Origin: Nocardia rhizosphaerihabitans
GTDB taxonomy: Bacteria; Actinomycetota; Actinomycetes; Mycobacteriales; Mycobacteriaceae
Direction: 5' to 3'
Length of the DNA stretch: 64,000 nucleotides
NCBI RefSeq assembly: GCF_014646295.1
Contig: NZ_BMNE01000004.1
Coordinates: 697,970 to 761,969 of the forward strand
Part shown: positions 8,901 through 16,858 of the stretch, in pieces
Layout of the letters: every line of letters starts with the position of its first letter
Position numbering within the stretch: position 1 is the stretch's first letter
Translations under genes and position numbers: made by a program
The notes under the pieces: model-generated
Told to the model about the DNA's origin: nothing
The model's input: the letters and a program-made list of their open reading frames with translations, nothing else
Database searches by the model: none

Positions 8901-9782
8901 GAGTCCGGCGGCGGCCGGTGGGCCGGTGATCGCGCGCGAGACCTCGTCCAGTGACATGGGGCCGAGGAGATAGTTATTGTGCTGCAAGCTGTCTCGCAGG
9001 ACGGGATGGTGCAGACAGCGCTCGTAGAAGTCGGCGCGCAAGGCCAGGACGACGGTGAGCGGATCGTGCGTGCGGGTGGTCAGCTCGGCGAGTGTGGTCA
9101 GGAACGCCGAGCGTTCGGCCTCGTCGGGACAGAGAGTGAACAGTTCCTCGAACTGGTCGACGATCAGGACTCGGAGCTCGTCGGTGAGTGCGGTCGCGAG
9201 GGCGGCGGTCGGCGTCGTGCCCGGTGTCATGGTAGCGGCGGGCAGGCCCATGGCGGGGCGCAGCCCAGCGGCCAGCAGCGAGGATTTGCCGGCGCCCGAC
9301 GCGCCGATCAGCACCACGATGCCGGTGGTGGCGCGGACCAGGTCGACGAATTCGGTGGTGGCCTGTTCCCGGCCGAAGAACAGGGAGCGTTCCTCGGCGC
9401 GGAAGGCGCGCAGGCCGGGGTAGGGGCAGGTGTCGCCCTCGCCCGCCGTCGCGGTCCAGGTCACCGATTCCTGCCACAGGCGGCGCCATTCGTGCGGATC
9501 GGCGAGTCTGCGGGGAAGTTCACGCTGTGCCTTCTCGGTCAGGTCGACCAGGGTCAGTACCACCGGGAGCAGCGATTCGAAGCGGGCGGGCACATTGCGA
9601 CCGGCCTTCCAGTCGCTGATCCGCTGGGGTGACGGCGTGCCCGACTGGGTATTTCGCATGCGCCGCTCGGTAGCCGTGGCGACCCGGCGCAGGGTCGGAT
9701 TGCCTGCCGCCGCATACAGTTCGGCGAATCGCTGGGCGAAAATCACACGCGGCGAAGAGCTTTCCGGCTCGGTGATGGTCAA
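5934..9782 (-). CDS. HTH - nSTAND NTPase - TM - WD40 repeat protein
   Basis: 1282 aa, TTG start after a G-rich ribosome-binding site. The order is a helix-turn-helix-like N-terminus (residues 10-80, with SPQRISDWKAGRNVPARFESL), then an nSTAND1-type P-loop NTPase entered by CPYPGLRAFRAEERSLFFGRE. Walker A is GASGAGKSS (160-168) and Walker B is VLIVDQFEEL (about 205-214). A single TM helix lies near 525-550 (AAAVVIALLATGVVAW). From about 600 to the end there are WD40-type beta-propeller repeats with recurring LWD/LWDIT motifs. STAND proteins act as signal-gated switches, and WD40-bearing nSTAND proteins in actinobacteria are proposed regulators or conflict proteins. No catalytic effector domain is visible. 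It stands alone between terminators. Confidence 0.88.
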   Translation of the reverse strand: MTITEPESSSPRVIFAQRFAELYAAAGNPTLRRVATATERRMRNTQSGTPSPQRISDWKAGRNVPARFESLLPVVLTLVDLTEKAQRELPRRLADPHEWRRLWQESVTWTATAGEGDTCPYPGLRAFRAEERSLFFGREQATTEFVDLVRATTGIVVLIGASGAGKSSLLAAGLRPAMGLPAATMTPGTTPTAALATALTDELRVLIVDQFEELFTLCPDEAERSAFLTTLAELTTRTHDPLTVVLALRADFYERCLHHPVLRDSLQHNNYLLGPMSLDEVSRAITGPPAAAGLTLEQGLEELVLTELRGLGGHTITDAYDPGALPLLSHVMAATWQQREGRKLTVAGYRKAGAVAGSVAETAELAWSELTPAQQDTAKEMLGSLVTVGEDARDTRRTVDRAELLARSNDPDAAAEALEVLAASRLIALDAGSVQFSHEIVLAAWPRLRGWIETDRVGHLVRQRLERDADEWETAARDPALLYRGTRLDSANDHTRGTATSPRARAFLDASGRSARLGRRWRAGAAAVVIALLATGVVAWDRGKLADQRTADRDYAELVAAAQRTRTTDPSLSAQLSLAAYRMRPDLSTRTQLLNTQELPLAVTVPAHEQPVETLVARPSDGLLVSIDLDFKVMFWDTTVPQRPVRIETDFDAPVESLAFVPGSSNAVTNGPSGLQFWDFARVESPRLLHTLTAGLRHSIAVSPNGTQLAESDASSVTFWSLGDPSGPVRSRSIDLPRDGFEHVGSAVEFSPDGTLLAVGRAAYDPEAPDVVQLWDTRDPAAARLVGTIPDTDHLRDFEFSPDSAILAIGTFGSSGTAGPLSSRVELWQITDPGNPRRYGSPFRVDDGVMHSITFAPNSSMLATSAGDAGRLWNITDLVQPEQAAPALSVSPGHCLQSLASACESGPRSLIFLPGGSILAGAGNDGTLRIWSIPRSLVETTQHSSFTPVFDRAGNRMAVLSSDGNVTVWDTTEPRNPVRRATIPGSPGRSQPALSPDGRTLSIHDHNGAQRLVFDLDDPGKPRPLSPWPAIGTRGSIVEGNRMLVVNGSSIQMWDITDRTTPVRLGSPITTTFGEISLGRFHADGDKLETLSFDPNDSRRPYLREIWNISDPSNPSVIGEIDNNAWATFQPSLFLPDNRTMIVTEFDNFRLWDVEGPETIRPLADTLRTEMAPIVVLSTSVDSRSLALSSDDGTTALWYLDDPRAPRKGAGPLGPADGLNRNVVLHPAGEQLMVVTDNGQLGVWDLDPELVAERICAATADALTEPVWRRQVPNVSYRPPCA

Positions 9783-9829
9783 GGAACCCCCCGTTCGATG
9801 AAAACGACCCAGGGGAATGATATTTGGTC

Positions 9830-9862
9830 GATCGGGACCCGGCGTGAGGCCGGGTCCCGATC
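9830..9862 (-). terminator. Terminator of the MspA-type porin gene
   Basis: Perfect 14-bp stem (9830-9843 with 9849-9862) and a 5-nt loop. On the minus strand it follows the porin stop codon by a few bases and is succeeded by an A/T-rich tract. Confidence 0.8.
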
Positions 9863-9866
9863 CAGC

Positions 9867-10496
9867 TCAGAGGAACATGGTGTCCCCGAAGACCGAGTTG
9901 GTCGCGCTCACCTCCGGGGTGGTCGCGGTGACCGTCGCCCAGGAGTAGATGTTGAGCGGCCCGCCGCAATTGCCGACCATCAGATGGAAGTCGCGGTTCA
10001 CCAGGTAGGTGGTGTCGGAGCCCAGCGGCATGCTCCCGACATCGATCTTCTTGATCTCGCCGGGCGCCAGCGACAGGCTCAGGTCCATCCCCGCCGAGAT
10101 CGACGGACCGATATCGGCGGACACGTCCGGCCCCGACGAGCCGAACCCGATGGTGGCCCCCGCGCCGACCGAGATCCCGCCGTCCAGCCCGACCGACAGC
10201 GTCACGTCCACCGCGCAGGCGACGAGGTAACCCGACTCGAGTGTTCCGGTCGCCCCGGCCGGCGCCGTGACGTACGCGGTGTTGTCGAGGAACACCTCCC
10301 GGTTGGTCGGCATGGCGTTGAGCGCGGGCACCTGGCGGTAGGACTGATCGGTGTGACCGAGGGTCAGCTCGAAGCCGGCGGGCCCGTGATAGGTCGTCTC
10401 GTGCGGGGCCATCGGTGTCGCCGACGCGACGGGGGTGATCCCGACGGTGGTCAGTGCGGCAGCGGTGGCACCCAGCACGGCGGTGGTGATGTTCAA
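9867..10496 (-). CDS. MspA-family porin
   Basis: 209 aa, TTG start behind a GGGGAGG ribosome-binding site. A Sec signal peptide covers about residues 1-26 (ATAAALTTVGITPVASA). The mature part is typical of MspA/Rv1698-like channels of the mycolate outer membrane: HETTYHGPAGFELTLGHTD, a Gly-rich central strand region and the conserved HLMVGNCGG near the C-terminus. Such proteins form octameric pores for small hydrophilic solutes. It is a single gene with its own strong terminator. Presence of this family supports assignment to Mycobacteriales. Confidence 0.92.
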   Translation of the reverse strand: MNITTAVLGATAAALTTVGITPVASATPMAPHETTYHGPAGFELTLGHTDQSYRQVPALNAMPTNREVFLDNTAYVTAPAGATGTLESGYLVACAVDVTLSVGLDGGISVGAGATIGFGSSGPDVSADIGPSISAGMDLSLSLAPGEIKKIDVGSMPLGSDTTYLVNRDFHLMVGNCGGPLNIYSWATVTATTPEVSATNSVFGDTMFL

Positions 10497-10745
10497 CGTT
10501 TCCTCCCCTGAAGTGAGGGCCGCGAATTCCGGCCCGACATCAACGTAGGAAATCGGCCTTGGCGGGAGCTGATGCTTACCTTGCCGAAGCGCTGAGAAGC
10601 GCAGGTGAGAGCGCTGTGGCCGGTTATCCGGTCCGGCGTCGCGGCACGCCGGTCGCGCCGATCGGCGAGGTCGGCGAATGCCCAGGTGGAGCGTGCTTTC
10701 CCTCCGGACCGGACAGCTCGAGGGCCAGGTCTGGGAGGTTTCCGG
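10497..10745. other. Intergenic region, no gene recognised
   Basis: About 250 bp between the porin and the carboxyethylornithine-synthase-like gene. Apart from the porin ribosome-binding site, no convincing ORF, promoter or hairpin was seen. Confidence 0.5.
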
Positions 10746-11888
10746 TCAGATCACCGCGTACGGGTGGCGGGCGGCGCGGCCCTGGAAGGAGAGGATGCGG
10801 GGGTTCTGGACGCGGCCGTCGCGGATCTCGATGGCGCGCCGGATCGTTTCGCTGCTGTCCCAGGCGTCGGGGCCCGCCAGCACGATCGGCACGTATTCGA
10901 GCAGGGCCTCGGAGTTCTCCCAGGTGGCCGAGTCCCACAGGAACGAGGGGCTGTGGTCGACGCCGTAGTGGTGCAGGTCCGTGCCGATGGTGAACATCGG
11001 GTCGGCGAAGGTCGTCGGGCGCGCCCACTGGAAGCCCATGCCCTCGTCGCAGGAGACGTCGATGAACAGGGTGCCGCGGGCGAACAGGCCGAGATCGTCG
11101 TCGGTGACGAACATCAGCGGTTCCTCGGTGTCTTGGAACATGCAGTTGACGATCACGTCGTAGTTGGCCAGCACCTCGGCCAGCGGGCCTGGCTCCGGGG
11201 CTTTCAGGGCGAGCGTGCGGCCGGGATCGGCCGGGTCGCGCTGGAAATGCTGCATGCGCACCGACGCGAACGGCGAGGCCACCGCCGACACGCTGCGCTG
11301 GGTCAGCACCGTCACATCGCTGATGCCGAGCGCCGAGAGCGCCCGCACCGCACCACGGGCGGTGGCGCCGAAACTGATGACCGCCGCCCGCTTGCGCCGC
11401 CCGTAGTCGCCGGTGATGCCACGCAGTTGCAGGGCGTGCAGGACCGAGCAGTAGCCGGCCAGTTCGTTGTTCTTGTGGAAGACGTGGACGCTGAAGTTGC
11501 CCGCCGCGGTCCAGTGATTCATCGCCTCCCAGGCGATCAGGGTCAGCTCGCGGTCGACGGCCAGCTGGGTGATCCGCCGGTCCTGCACACAGTGCGGCCA
11601 CCCCCACACGATCGTGCCGGGCCGCATCTGCGCGAGATCCTCGGCCAGCGGCTTGGCCAGCAGCAGCACATCGCACTCGGCGAACAGCTCCGCGCGGGTG
11701 CGCAAGCCCGCGACCAGCGGAGCGAGGAGTTCATCGGGGTAGCCGAACCGGTCACCGTAGCCCTGTTCGAGGAAGATCTGACCGCGCAATCCCGGATCGA
11801 TCCGGTCGAGATGAGCCGGATGGATCGCCAGCCGGTGTTCGTTTTCCTTGCGGGAGGTCGCGACGAGGCCGACGGTCAGGCGCTTCAC
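10746..11888 (-). CDS. N5-(carboxyethyl)ornithine synthase-like NAD(P)-dependent enzyme
   Basis: 380 aa, related to the alanine dehydrogenase/transhydrogenase N-terminal fold and closest in pattern to lactococcal N5-(L-1-carboxyethyl)-L-ornithine synthase. Signs are the N-terminal VGLVATSRKENEHRLAIHP, the VWGWPHC segment, NELAGYCSVLHAL, the nucleotide-binding AAVISFGATARGAVRAL and IDVSCDEGMGF. The enzyme would reductively couple an amino acid with a 2-oxo acid such as pyruvate. The true substrates cannot be read from sequence. ATG start, single gene. The family is moderately certain; the exact reaction is inference. Confidence 0.75.
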   Translation of the reverse strand: MKRLTVGLVATSRKENEHRLAIHPAHLDRIDPGLRGQIFLEQGYGDRFGYPDELLAPLVAGLRTRAELFAECDVLLLAKPLAEDLAQMRPGTIVWGWPHCVQDRRITQLAVDRELTLIAWEAMNHWTAAGNFSVHVFHKNNELAGYCSVLHALQLRGITGDYGRRKRAAVISFGATARGAVRALSALGISDVTVLTQRSVSAVASPFASVRMQHFQRDPADPGRTLALKAPEPGPLAEVLANYDVIVNCMFQDTEEPLMFVTDDDLGLFARGTLFIDVSCDEGMGFQWARPTTFADPMFTIGTDLHHYGVDHSPSFLWDSATWENSEALLEYVPIVLAGPDAWDSSETIRRAIEIRDGRVQNPRILSFQGRAARHPYAVI

Positions 11889-11980
11889 AGTTGCTTCACC
11901 TGGTCAGCCTACGCGTACCGGCGACCCCGAAAACGCCAAGATCAGGGACATTCCCGATGCCCGCGGCCGGTGGAGCGTGC

Positions 11981-11992
11981 CAGTATCGAAGG
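11981..11992 (+). promoter_or_regulatory. Leaderless-type -10 of the PspC histidine kinase
   Basis: CAGTAT (11981-11986), 6 nt, then ATG at 11993. The first base departs from TANNNT, but the spacing supports this start codon. Confidence 0.4.
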
Positions 11993-13846
11993 ATGGATCC
12001 GTCTGTTCCCGCCCGAGCCGCCGCCCAGGCGCCCGCCGCCCCACCGGGGTTCGGCGCCACCGGGAACGCCACCGCGCACGCTGTCGGCTCGGCGCCGACG
12101 GGGAGTCCGGCGGCCCGAGGTAACCCCGCACCGAGCGGCTATCCCGGGCCGTACGCCGGCGGCGTCGCCAACGGCTATGCGGCACCGAACGCGGGCATCG
12201 CGTCGAACTCGGCCGCCGGCTCCAACGGTTATGTCGCACCGAACGCGGGCGGACGCTTCGGCATGGTCGGGCCGCACGGTAGAGCGGGCGGGCCCGGCGC
12301 CGCGGCGGATCCGCGCGGCGGGCACCGGCCGACGGGGCCGCAGGGATTCGTAGCGCGCGCGCTCGGCAACGGCCGTGCCGTCTACGGGACGCCGCAGCCG
12401 TATCTGCCGCCGCCCCCGTACCGCAGCGCCCCCGGCTATCCGGGTACCGCGGCGCCGATGGGTTACGGCGTCCCGCGCGGCTACCGGCCCGGGATGTTGC
12501 CCGCGCCGGGACCGGAGCCGGTCGGTGCACCGCTGCCCGAGACCCCGCGCCTGGTCCGCCGGACCGGGGGCCGGGTGGTCGGTGGGGTCGCTGGTGGTCT
12601 GGCCGATCATCTCGGCGTCGACGTGTTCAAGGTGCGGATGGCGTTCGTGCTGCTGTCCGCGCTGGTCGGCGCGGGTCTGGTGGCCTACGGCCTGCTGTGG
12701 ATCTTCACCCCGGCAGGCGGCGACGCGGCGAAGCCGACCGGTGACGAGCGCAGGCAGGCGATCGGGCTGGCCCTGCTCGGCCTCGGTCTGGCGGTGACGG
12801 TGTCGTGGTTGTTCCAGGGCACCGCGGCGAAGGTGATCGCCCCGATCGTCGTGATCGCGGTCGGCGCCGCGCTGGTCTGGCGCGAATACGACGTCGCCGC
12901 ACCGGGTCCGCGCGCACTGTTCGGGCTGCCCGCGCGACCGTCGGTGGTCACCTGGTCGCGGATCGTGGCCGGGGCGACGCTGATCGTGGTCGGCCTCGGC
13001 GTGGTCGTGCTGGCCAGGATCGATCTGAGCTCGCTCGGCTCGGCGCTGATCGCGGTCGCGGTCACGCTGGTCGGCGCGGGCCTGCTGACGGTGCCGCTGT
13101 GGCTGCGCATGGTCCGCGCGCTCAACGCCGAGCGCGGCGCCCGCATCCGCAACGAGGAACGCGAGGAGATCGCCTCGCACCTGCACGATTCGGTGCTGCA
13201 GACCCTCGCCCTGATCCAGCGCCAGGCCGAGGACCCGCAGGAGGTGCTGCGCCTGGCCCGCAGTCAGGAACGCGAACTGCGCAAATGGCTGTTCGACGAC
13301 ACCGCCCCCGCCCAGTCCAGCCTGGCAGCGGCACTGCGCACCATCGCGGGTGAGGTGGAGGACCAGCACGGTGTGAAGGTCACCCCGGTGACGGTCGGCG
13401 ATGTCGCCATGGATCCCGGCGAGACCGGCGCGGGCCTGCCCAAGGAACACTTCACCGCGCTGCTCGGCGCGAGCCGGGAGGCGCTGGTCAACGCGGCCAA
13501 GCACGCGGGCGTCCCCGAGATCGACCTGTTCGCCGAGGCCGAGGCGCATCAGGTGAGCATTTTCGTCCGCGACCGCGGCGCCGGTTTCGACGTCTCGAAG
13601 GTGGCCGACGACCGTCGCGGACTCGCGAAGTCCATCCGCGCCAGGATCGAACGCCGCGGCGGCACCGCCGAGATCGACTCCACGATCGGCCGCGGCACCG
13701 AAGTACGGATCGTCATGCCGCGCACCGACTCCGGCAGCATCGACGAGGTCACGCCCGCCGATGACGCGCCCGCCGAGAGCGCCGGCCTGGGGGATCCGCA
13801 GCCCGTGCGCGCAGGAGCGAGCGACAACGCGCCAGGGCAACCCTGA
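11993..13846 (+). CDS. PspC-domain sensor histidine kinase (HisKA_3 type)
   Basis: 617 aa. Residues 1-185 are a disordered Gly/Pro/Ala-rich extension that contains two near-copies of GYxAPNAG (61-68, 79-86). A PspC domain follows at about 187-240 (RVVGGVAGGLADHLGVDVFKVR), then several TM helices to about 375. The dimerisation box SHLHDSVLQTL has the likely phospho-acceptor His398. The HATPase domain has an N-box at EALVNAAKHAG and a G-box at RDRGAGFD. The LuxR-type regulator follows 78 nt downstream, so this is a two-component pair. PspC fused to a NarL-type kinase suggests envelope-stress sensing; the signal is unknown. Confidence 0.9.
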   Translation: MDPSVPARAAAQAPAAPPGFGATGNATAHAVGSAPTGSPAARGNPAPSGYPGPYAGGVANGYAAPNAGIASNSAAGSNGYVAPNAGGRFGMVGPHGRAGGPGAAADPRGGHRPTGPQGFVARALGNGRAVYGTPQPYLPPPPYRSAPGYPGTAAPMGYGVPRGYRPGMLPAPGPEPVGAPLPETPRLVRRTGGRVVGGVAGGLADHLGVDVFKVRMAFVLLSALVGAGLVAYGLLWIFTPAGGDAAKPTGDERRQAIGLALLGLGLAVTVSWLFQGTAAKVIAPIVVIAVGAALVWREYDVAAPGPRALFGLPARPSVVTWSRIVAGATLIVVGLGVVVLARIDLSSLGSALIAVAVTLVGAGLLTVPLWLRMVRALNAERGARIRNEEREEIASHLHDSVLQTLALIQRQAEDPQEVLRLARSQERELRKWLFDDTAPAQSSLAAALRTIAGEVEDQHGVKVTPVTVGDVAMDPGETGAGLPKEHFTALLGASREALVNAAKHAGVPEIDLFAEAEAHQVSIFVRDRGAGFDVSKVADDRRGLAKSIRARIERRGGTAEIDSTIGRGTEVRIVMPRTDSGSIDEVTPADDAPAESAGLGDPQPVRAGASDNAPGQP

Positions 13847-13924
13847 GCGCGGCGCGAACCCCGCGCGAGAACTGTGGTACCGATGAGCGAGTCGATCGCA
13901 CGGGTGGGATGAGGAGAGCTGTCA

Positions 13925-14566
13925 GTGAGTGTTCGGGTGTTTCTGGTCGACGATCACGCGGTGTTCCGGTCGGGGGTGCGTGCCGAGCTGAGCCGCGAGA
14001 CCGACATGGAGGTCGTCGGCGAGGCCGGTGCGGTGGCCGAGGCGGTCGCCGGAATCGATGCCGCGCGGCCCGATGTGGTGCTGCTGGACGTGCACATGCC
14101 CGACGGCGGCGGTGTCGCGGTGCTGACCGGGATCGCCGATGGCCCGGTGTGCCTGGCGCTGAGCGTGTCCGATGCCGCCGAGGACGTGATCGCGGTGATC
14201 AGGGCGGGCGCGCGCGGGTATGTCACCAAGACCATCTCCGGCGCCGAACTGGCCGACGGCATCCGCCGGGTCGCAGGCGGTGACGCCGTGTTCAGCCCCC
14301 GCCTCGCCGGTTTCGTCCTCGACTCGTTCACCGGCCGCTCCCCGGTTCCCGAACCGCCGCTCGACCCCGAACTGGACTCGCTCACCCCGCGCGAACTCGA
14401 GGTCCTGCGCCTGCTCGCCCGCGGCTACACCTACCGCGAGATCGCCGAAACCCTGTTCATCTCGGTGAAAACCGTGGAAACCCACGCGTCCAACGTGCTC
14501 CGCAAAACCCAGCAGTCGAATCGCAATGCCCTGACCCGCTGGGCGCATCGCCGCCGCATCGAGTGA
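13925..14566 (+). CDS. NarL/LuxR-family response regulator
   Basis: 213 aa, GTG start 8-10 nt after a GAGGAGAG ribosome-binding site. The receiver domain has the acidic pair DDH (9-11), phospho-acceptor Asp55 in LLDVHMPD and Lys in YVTKTI. The C-terminal LuxR-type HTH runs LTPRELEVLRLLARGYTYREIAETLFISVKTVETH. It is the partner of the PspC histidine kinase immediately upstream. The C-terminal RKTQQSNRNALTRWAHRRR is the usual end of this subfamily. Targets are unknown. Confidence 0.93.
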   Translation: MSVRVFLVDDHAVFRSGVRAELSRETDMEVVGEAGAVAEAVAGIDAARPDVVLLDVHMPDGGGVAVLTGIADGPVCLALSVSDAAEDVIAVIRAGARGYVTKTISGAELADGIRRVAGGDAVFSPRLAGFVLDSFTGRSPVPEPPLDPELDSLTPRELEVLRLLARGYTYREIAETLFISVKTVETHASNVLRKTQQSNRNALTRWAHRRRIE

Positions 14567-14572
14567 GCGGGT

Positions 14573-15709
14573 TTACATCACCGCGATGATGAGCGCGATC
14601 AGGATGACCAGCCCGATCAGCACACCCGCGCCGATGGCCAGCGGTGCGCCGTTGGGCAGGTTGTCCACGAAGCTGCCGGTGCGTTGCTGCGCCTGCTGCG
14701 CGGGCGGGGCGGCGAGGGGCGCGCGCTGCGGGCGCGGCAGCGGTGCGGAGTGGGGGCTGCGCAGGCCGCTGGCGGAGTTACGGGCCGCCCACGAGGGAAT
14801 GGTGCCGTCCTCGGTACGCAGCGGCACACCGAGGATGTAGGCGGCGGTGCCGGGCCCGAAGGCCGCGGTGAGGATCTCGTCGCGGGCCTGGGCCATCGTC
14901 GGGCGGCGCTGCGGCGCGGGCTCGAGCATGTGCAGCAGCGGCTGGGTGAGGATGCCGCTGCGGGTGGGCGGGATGATCCGGCCCATCGCGGCCCTGGTGA
15001 CGACGTCGTTCTCGTCCTCGTCGAAACCGAACGGCGGCTGGCCTTCCAGCGCGGTGTAGAGCGTCGCGCCGAGGGAGAACACGTCGCTGGCCTCGGTCGG
15101 CTGGGCGCCGCGGGCCACCTCGGGCGGCAGGTAGGCGGGGGTGCCGGTGATGGTGCCCTCGGGGTCGTCGCCGTGGGTGTCGCCCGCGCCGCGGGAGATG
15201 CCGAAGTCGCTGAGCTTGGCCTTGCCGAGATCGGGACCGCGATCGGCGACGAGGATGTTGCCCGGCTTGATGTCGCGGTGCACGATGCCCGCGGCATGCG
15301 CGGCGGCGAGCGCGTCGGCCACCTGCGCGCCGATCTGGGCGACCTCGACCGCGGGCAGCGTGTCGACCAGCGCGAGCGCCTTGGCCACGCTGCGCGAGGG
15401 TAAGTACTCCATGACGAGCCAGGGTTCGCCCGCCTCGATCACCACGTCGTAGACGGCGATGGCGTGCTCGTGCGACAGCTTGGCCGCCACCCGGCCCTCG
15501 TGCACGATGCTGCTGCGGATCCGCTCGGCCTCGGCCTCGCTCAACCCGGCCGTGGAGAGCACCTGCTTGATCGCGACTTCCCGGTTCAGCAGCCGGTCCG
15601 TCGCGAGCCAGACCGCACCCATGCCACCGCCGCCCAATTTCGACTGCAGGCGGTAGCGGCCCGCGACGAGGTAGTCGGGGCCGATATGGGGACGAGCACG
15701 TTCGGTCAC
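14573..15709 (-). CDS. Ser/Thr protein kinase (Hanks type) with C-terminal TM anchor
   Basis: 378 aa from GTG 15709, chosen because a TACCCT -10 lies 7 nt upstream and the frame further up is non-coding in character. The kinase core is complete: Gly-rich loop KLGGGGMGAV, Lys48 in VAIK, HRDIKPGN with Asp146, DFG Asp168 and a TGTPAYLPPE activation segment. After a short Pro/Gln-rich linker the protein ends in one TM helix that forms its last residues. It therefore lacks the extracellular sensor domain found in PknB- or PknD-type kinases. It is convergent with the response-regulator gene. Confidence 0.92.
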   Translation of the reverse strand: MTERARPHIGPDYLVAGRYRLQSKLGGGGMGAVWLATDRLLNREVAIKQVLSTAGLSEAEAERIRSSIVHEGRVAAKLSHEHAIAVYDVVIEAGEPWLVMEYLPSRSVAKALALVDTLPAVEVAQIGAQVADALAAAHAAGIVHRDIKPGNILVADRGPDLGKAKLSDFGISRGAGDTHGDDPEGTITGTPAYLPPEVARGAQPTEASDVFSLGATLYTALEGQPPFGFDEDENDVVTRAAMGRIIPPTRSGILTQPLLHMLEPAPQRRPTMAQARDEILTAAFGPGTAAYILGVPLRTEDGTIPSWAARNSASGLRSPHSAPLPRPQRAPLAAPPAQQAQQRTGSFVDNLPNGAPLAIGAGVLIGLVILIALIIAVM

Positions 15710-15722
15710 GGGTGCGAGGGTA
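15710..15722 (-). promoter_or_regulatory. Leaderless-type -10 of the Ser/Thr kinase
   Basis: On the minus strand TACCCT (15722-15717) is followed by 7 nt and then GTG 15709. Confidence 0.45.
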
Positions 15723-15818
15723 GTCGAATATGCCGATGACTGGCCGGTATCACGGCGCGCGGGTATAAGGGGCCCCGCTGTGGACACGGGAAGGGGGTGG
15801 GTGTCACCCTGGTCGCCA

Positions 15819-15834
15819 TCGAACGTATATTCGA
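15819..15834. promoter_or_regulatory. LexA (SOS) box of the imuA' operon
   Basis: TCGAAC-GTAT-ATTCGA, one mismatch from the mycobacterial-type consensus TCGAAC-N4-GTTCGA. It is centred about 95 bp before the imuA' start, in the only intergenic region ahead of the mutasome genes. imuA'-imuB are LexA-repressed in mycobacteria, so the assignment is strong. Confidence 0.85.
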
Positions 15835-15920
15835 ATACGATCGATAGCTGAAACGGTGCTGCCGTTCCGGCGCTGGGCGGTTCTCCGCTCGCGGGTCCAT
15901 CGTGGAAGTAGGTGGTGTTG

Positions 15921-16670
15921 ATGGGTTCGGATGCGTTGTCGCCCGAGGTGGCGGCCCGTGAGCGCACGCTCGACGACTTACGTCGCCGGATGGCGTCGGT
16001 GCCGGGTCGCGGCGAGTCCGCCACCGGCCATATACCGCGTGAGCAGCCACTACGTCGCGATCTGCTCCCGGTGCCAGGACCGCTGGCCGAACTGTTGCCC
16101 GACGGCGGACTGCCCAAAGGCGCCGTGGTCGCGTACTCCGGCGCGCACTCGATGCTCTCGGGGCTGCTCGCCGCGGTGACCGGCGACGGTGGTCACGCCG
16201 CCGTGGTCGGGCTGCCCCGGCTGGGTTTGCTGGCAGCCGCCGAAATGGGCGCCCAGCTGTCCCGGCTGGCGGTGATCGCCGACCCAGGCCCCGATCCGGC
16301 CGAAGTGGCCGCCGTCCTGCTCGACGGGCTCGACCTGGTGGTCCTCGGCCTCGGCGACCTCGCGGTCCCACCCGCCCGCTGCCGGGTCCTCGCCGCCCGC
16401 GCCCGCAACCGCGGCGCCACCCTGGTCGTCGCGGGCGGCACCTGGACCAATCCGTCGCTGCGCCTGGACACCCGCGTCACCGGCTACCGCGGACTCGGCG
16501 CCGGCCGTGGCCGCCTGCGCTCGGTCTGCCTGGATGTGCGCGTCAGCGCCAAGGCGGGCCCACCCCGGCACGGGCGCATCGACCTGTGCGCCCAGGCCGG
16601 TCGCACCGAATGGCTTGCGCGCGAGGCGGAGACCCGTGAGGTGGTCGACCTCAGGGAGGCTGTGTCGTGA
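15921..16670 (+). CDS. imuA': ImuA' mutasome accessory protein
   Basis: About 249 aa. ATG 15921 is preceded by AGGTGG at 6 nt; GTG 15912 is the in-frame alternative. This RecA/SulA-like accessory factor (Rv3395c type) bridges ImuB and other mutasome parts during damage-induced mutagenesis. Diagnostic stretches are PGPLAELLPDGGLPKGAVVAYSG, then DLVVLGLGDLAVPPARCRVLAARARNRGATL, and the RTEWLAREAE tail. A LexA box lies upstream. The stop overlaps by 4 bp a small ORF that leads into imuB. Confidence 0.9.
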   Translation: MGSDALSPEVAARERTLDDLRRRMASVPGRGESATGHIPREQPLRRDLLPVPGPLAELLPDGGLPKGAVVAYSGAHSMLSGLLAAVTGDGGHAAVVGLPRLGLLAAAEMGAQLSRLAVIADPGPDPAEVAAVLLDGLDLVVLGLGDLAVPPARCRVLAARARNRGATLVVAGGTWTNPSLRLDTRVTGYRGLGAGRGRLRSVCLDVRVSAKAGPPRHGRIDLCAQAGRTEWLAREAETREVVDLREAVS

Positions 16671-16858
16671 CCGTCCGGCGGTGGCCATCCGGTCAGGCGC
16701 CGATCGCCTGTCCGACGGCCCCGCCGATGCCGGGCCATCGGGCGGCAGCTCGGATCATGTTGCGCACCAAGGATCGCGGGATGTCGACCAGCCGTGACCG
16801 TGTGCCTGCGGTGGCGTCGGGCAATGGTGTTCGAACCCGTGCCGGTGGCCGGCGATGA
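16667..16858 (+). CDS. Possible small gene between imuA' and imuB (63 aa)
   Basis: A 63-codon ORF whose GTG overlaps the imuA' stop (GTGA) and whose TGA overlaps the imuB ATG (ATGA). It has a GGGAGG ribosome-binding site 7 nt before the GTG. The product is Arg/Ala/Pro-rich and matches no family known to me. The double 4-bp overlap is typical of translationally coupled operons and would explain how imuB, which lacks its own good ribosome-binding site, is translated. It could be only a coupling ORF without a functional product. Confidence 0.45.
   Translation: MTVRRWPSGQAPIACPTAPPMPGHRAAARIMLRTKDRGMSTSRDRVPAVASGNGVRTRAGGRR

Noticed and set aside
12000..13840. 632-codon antisense frame across the histidine kinase
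   Set aside because: No domains; the kinase reading is complete with all motifs.
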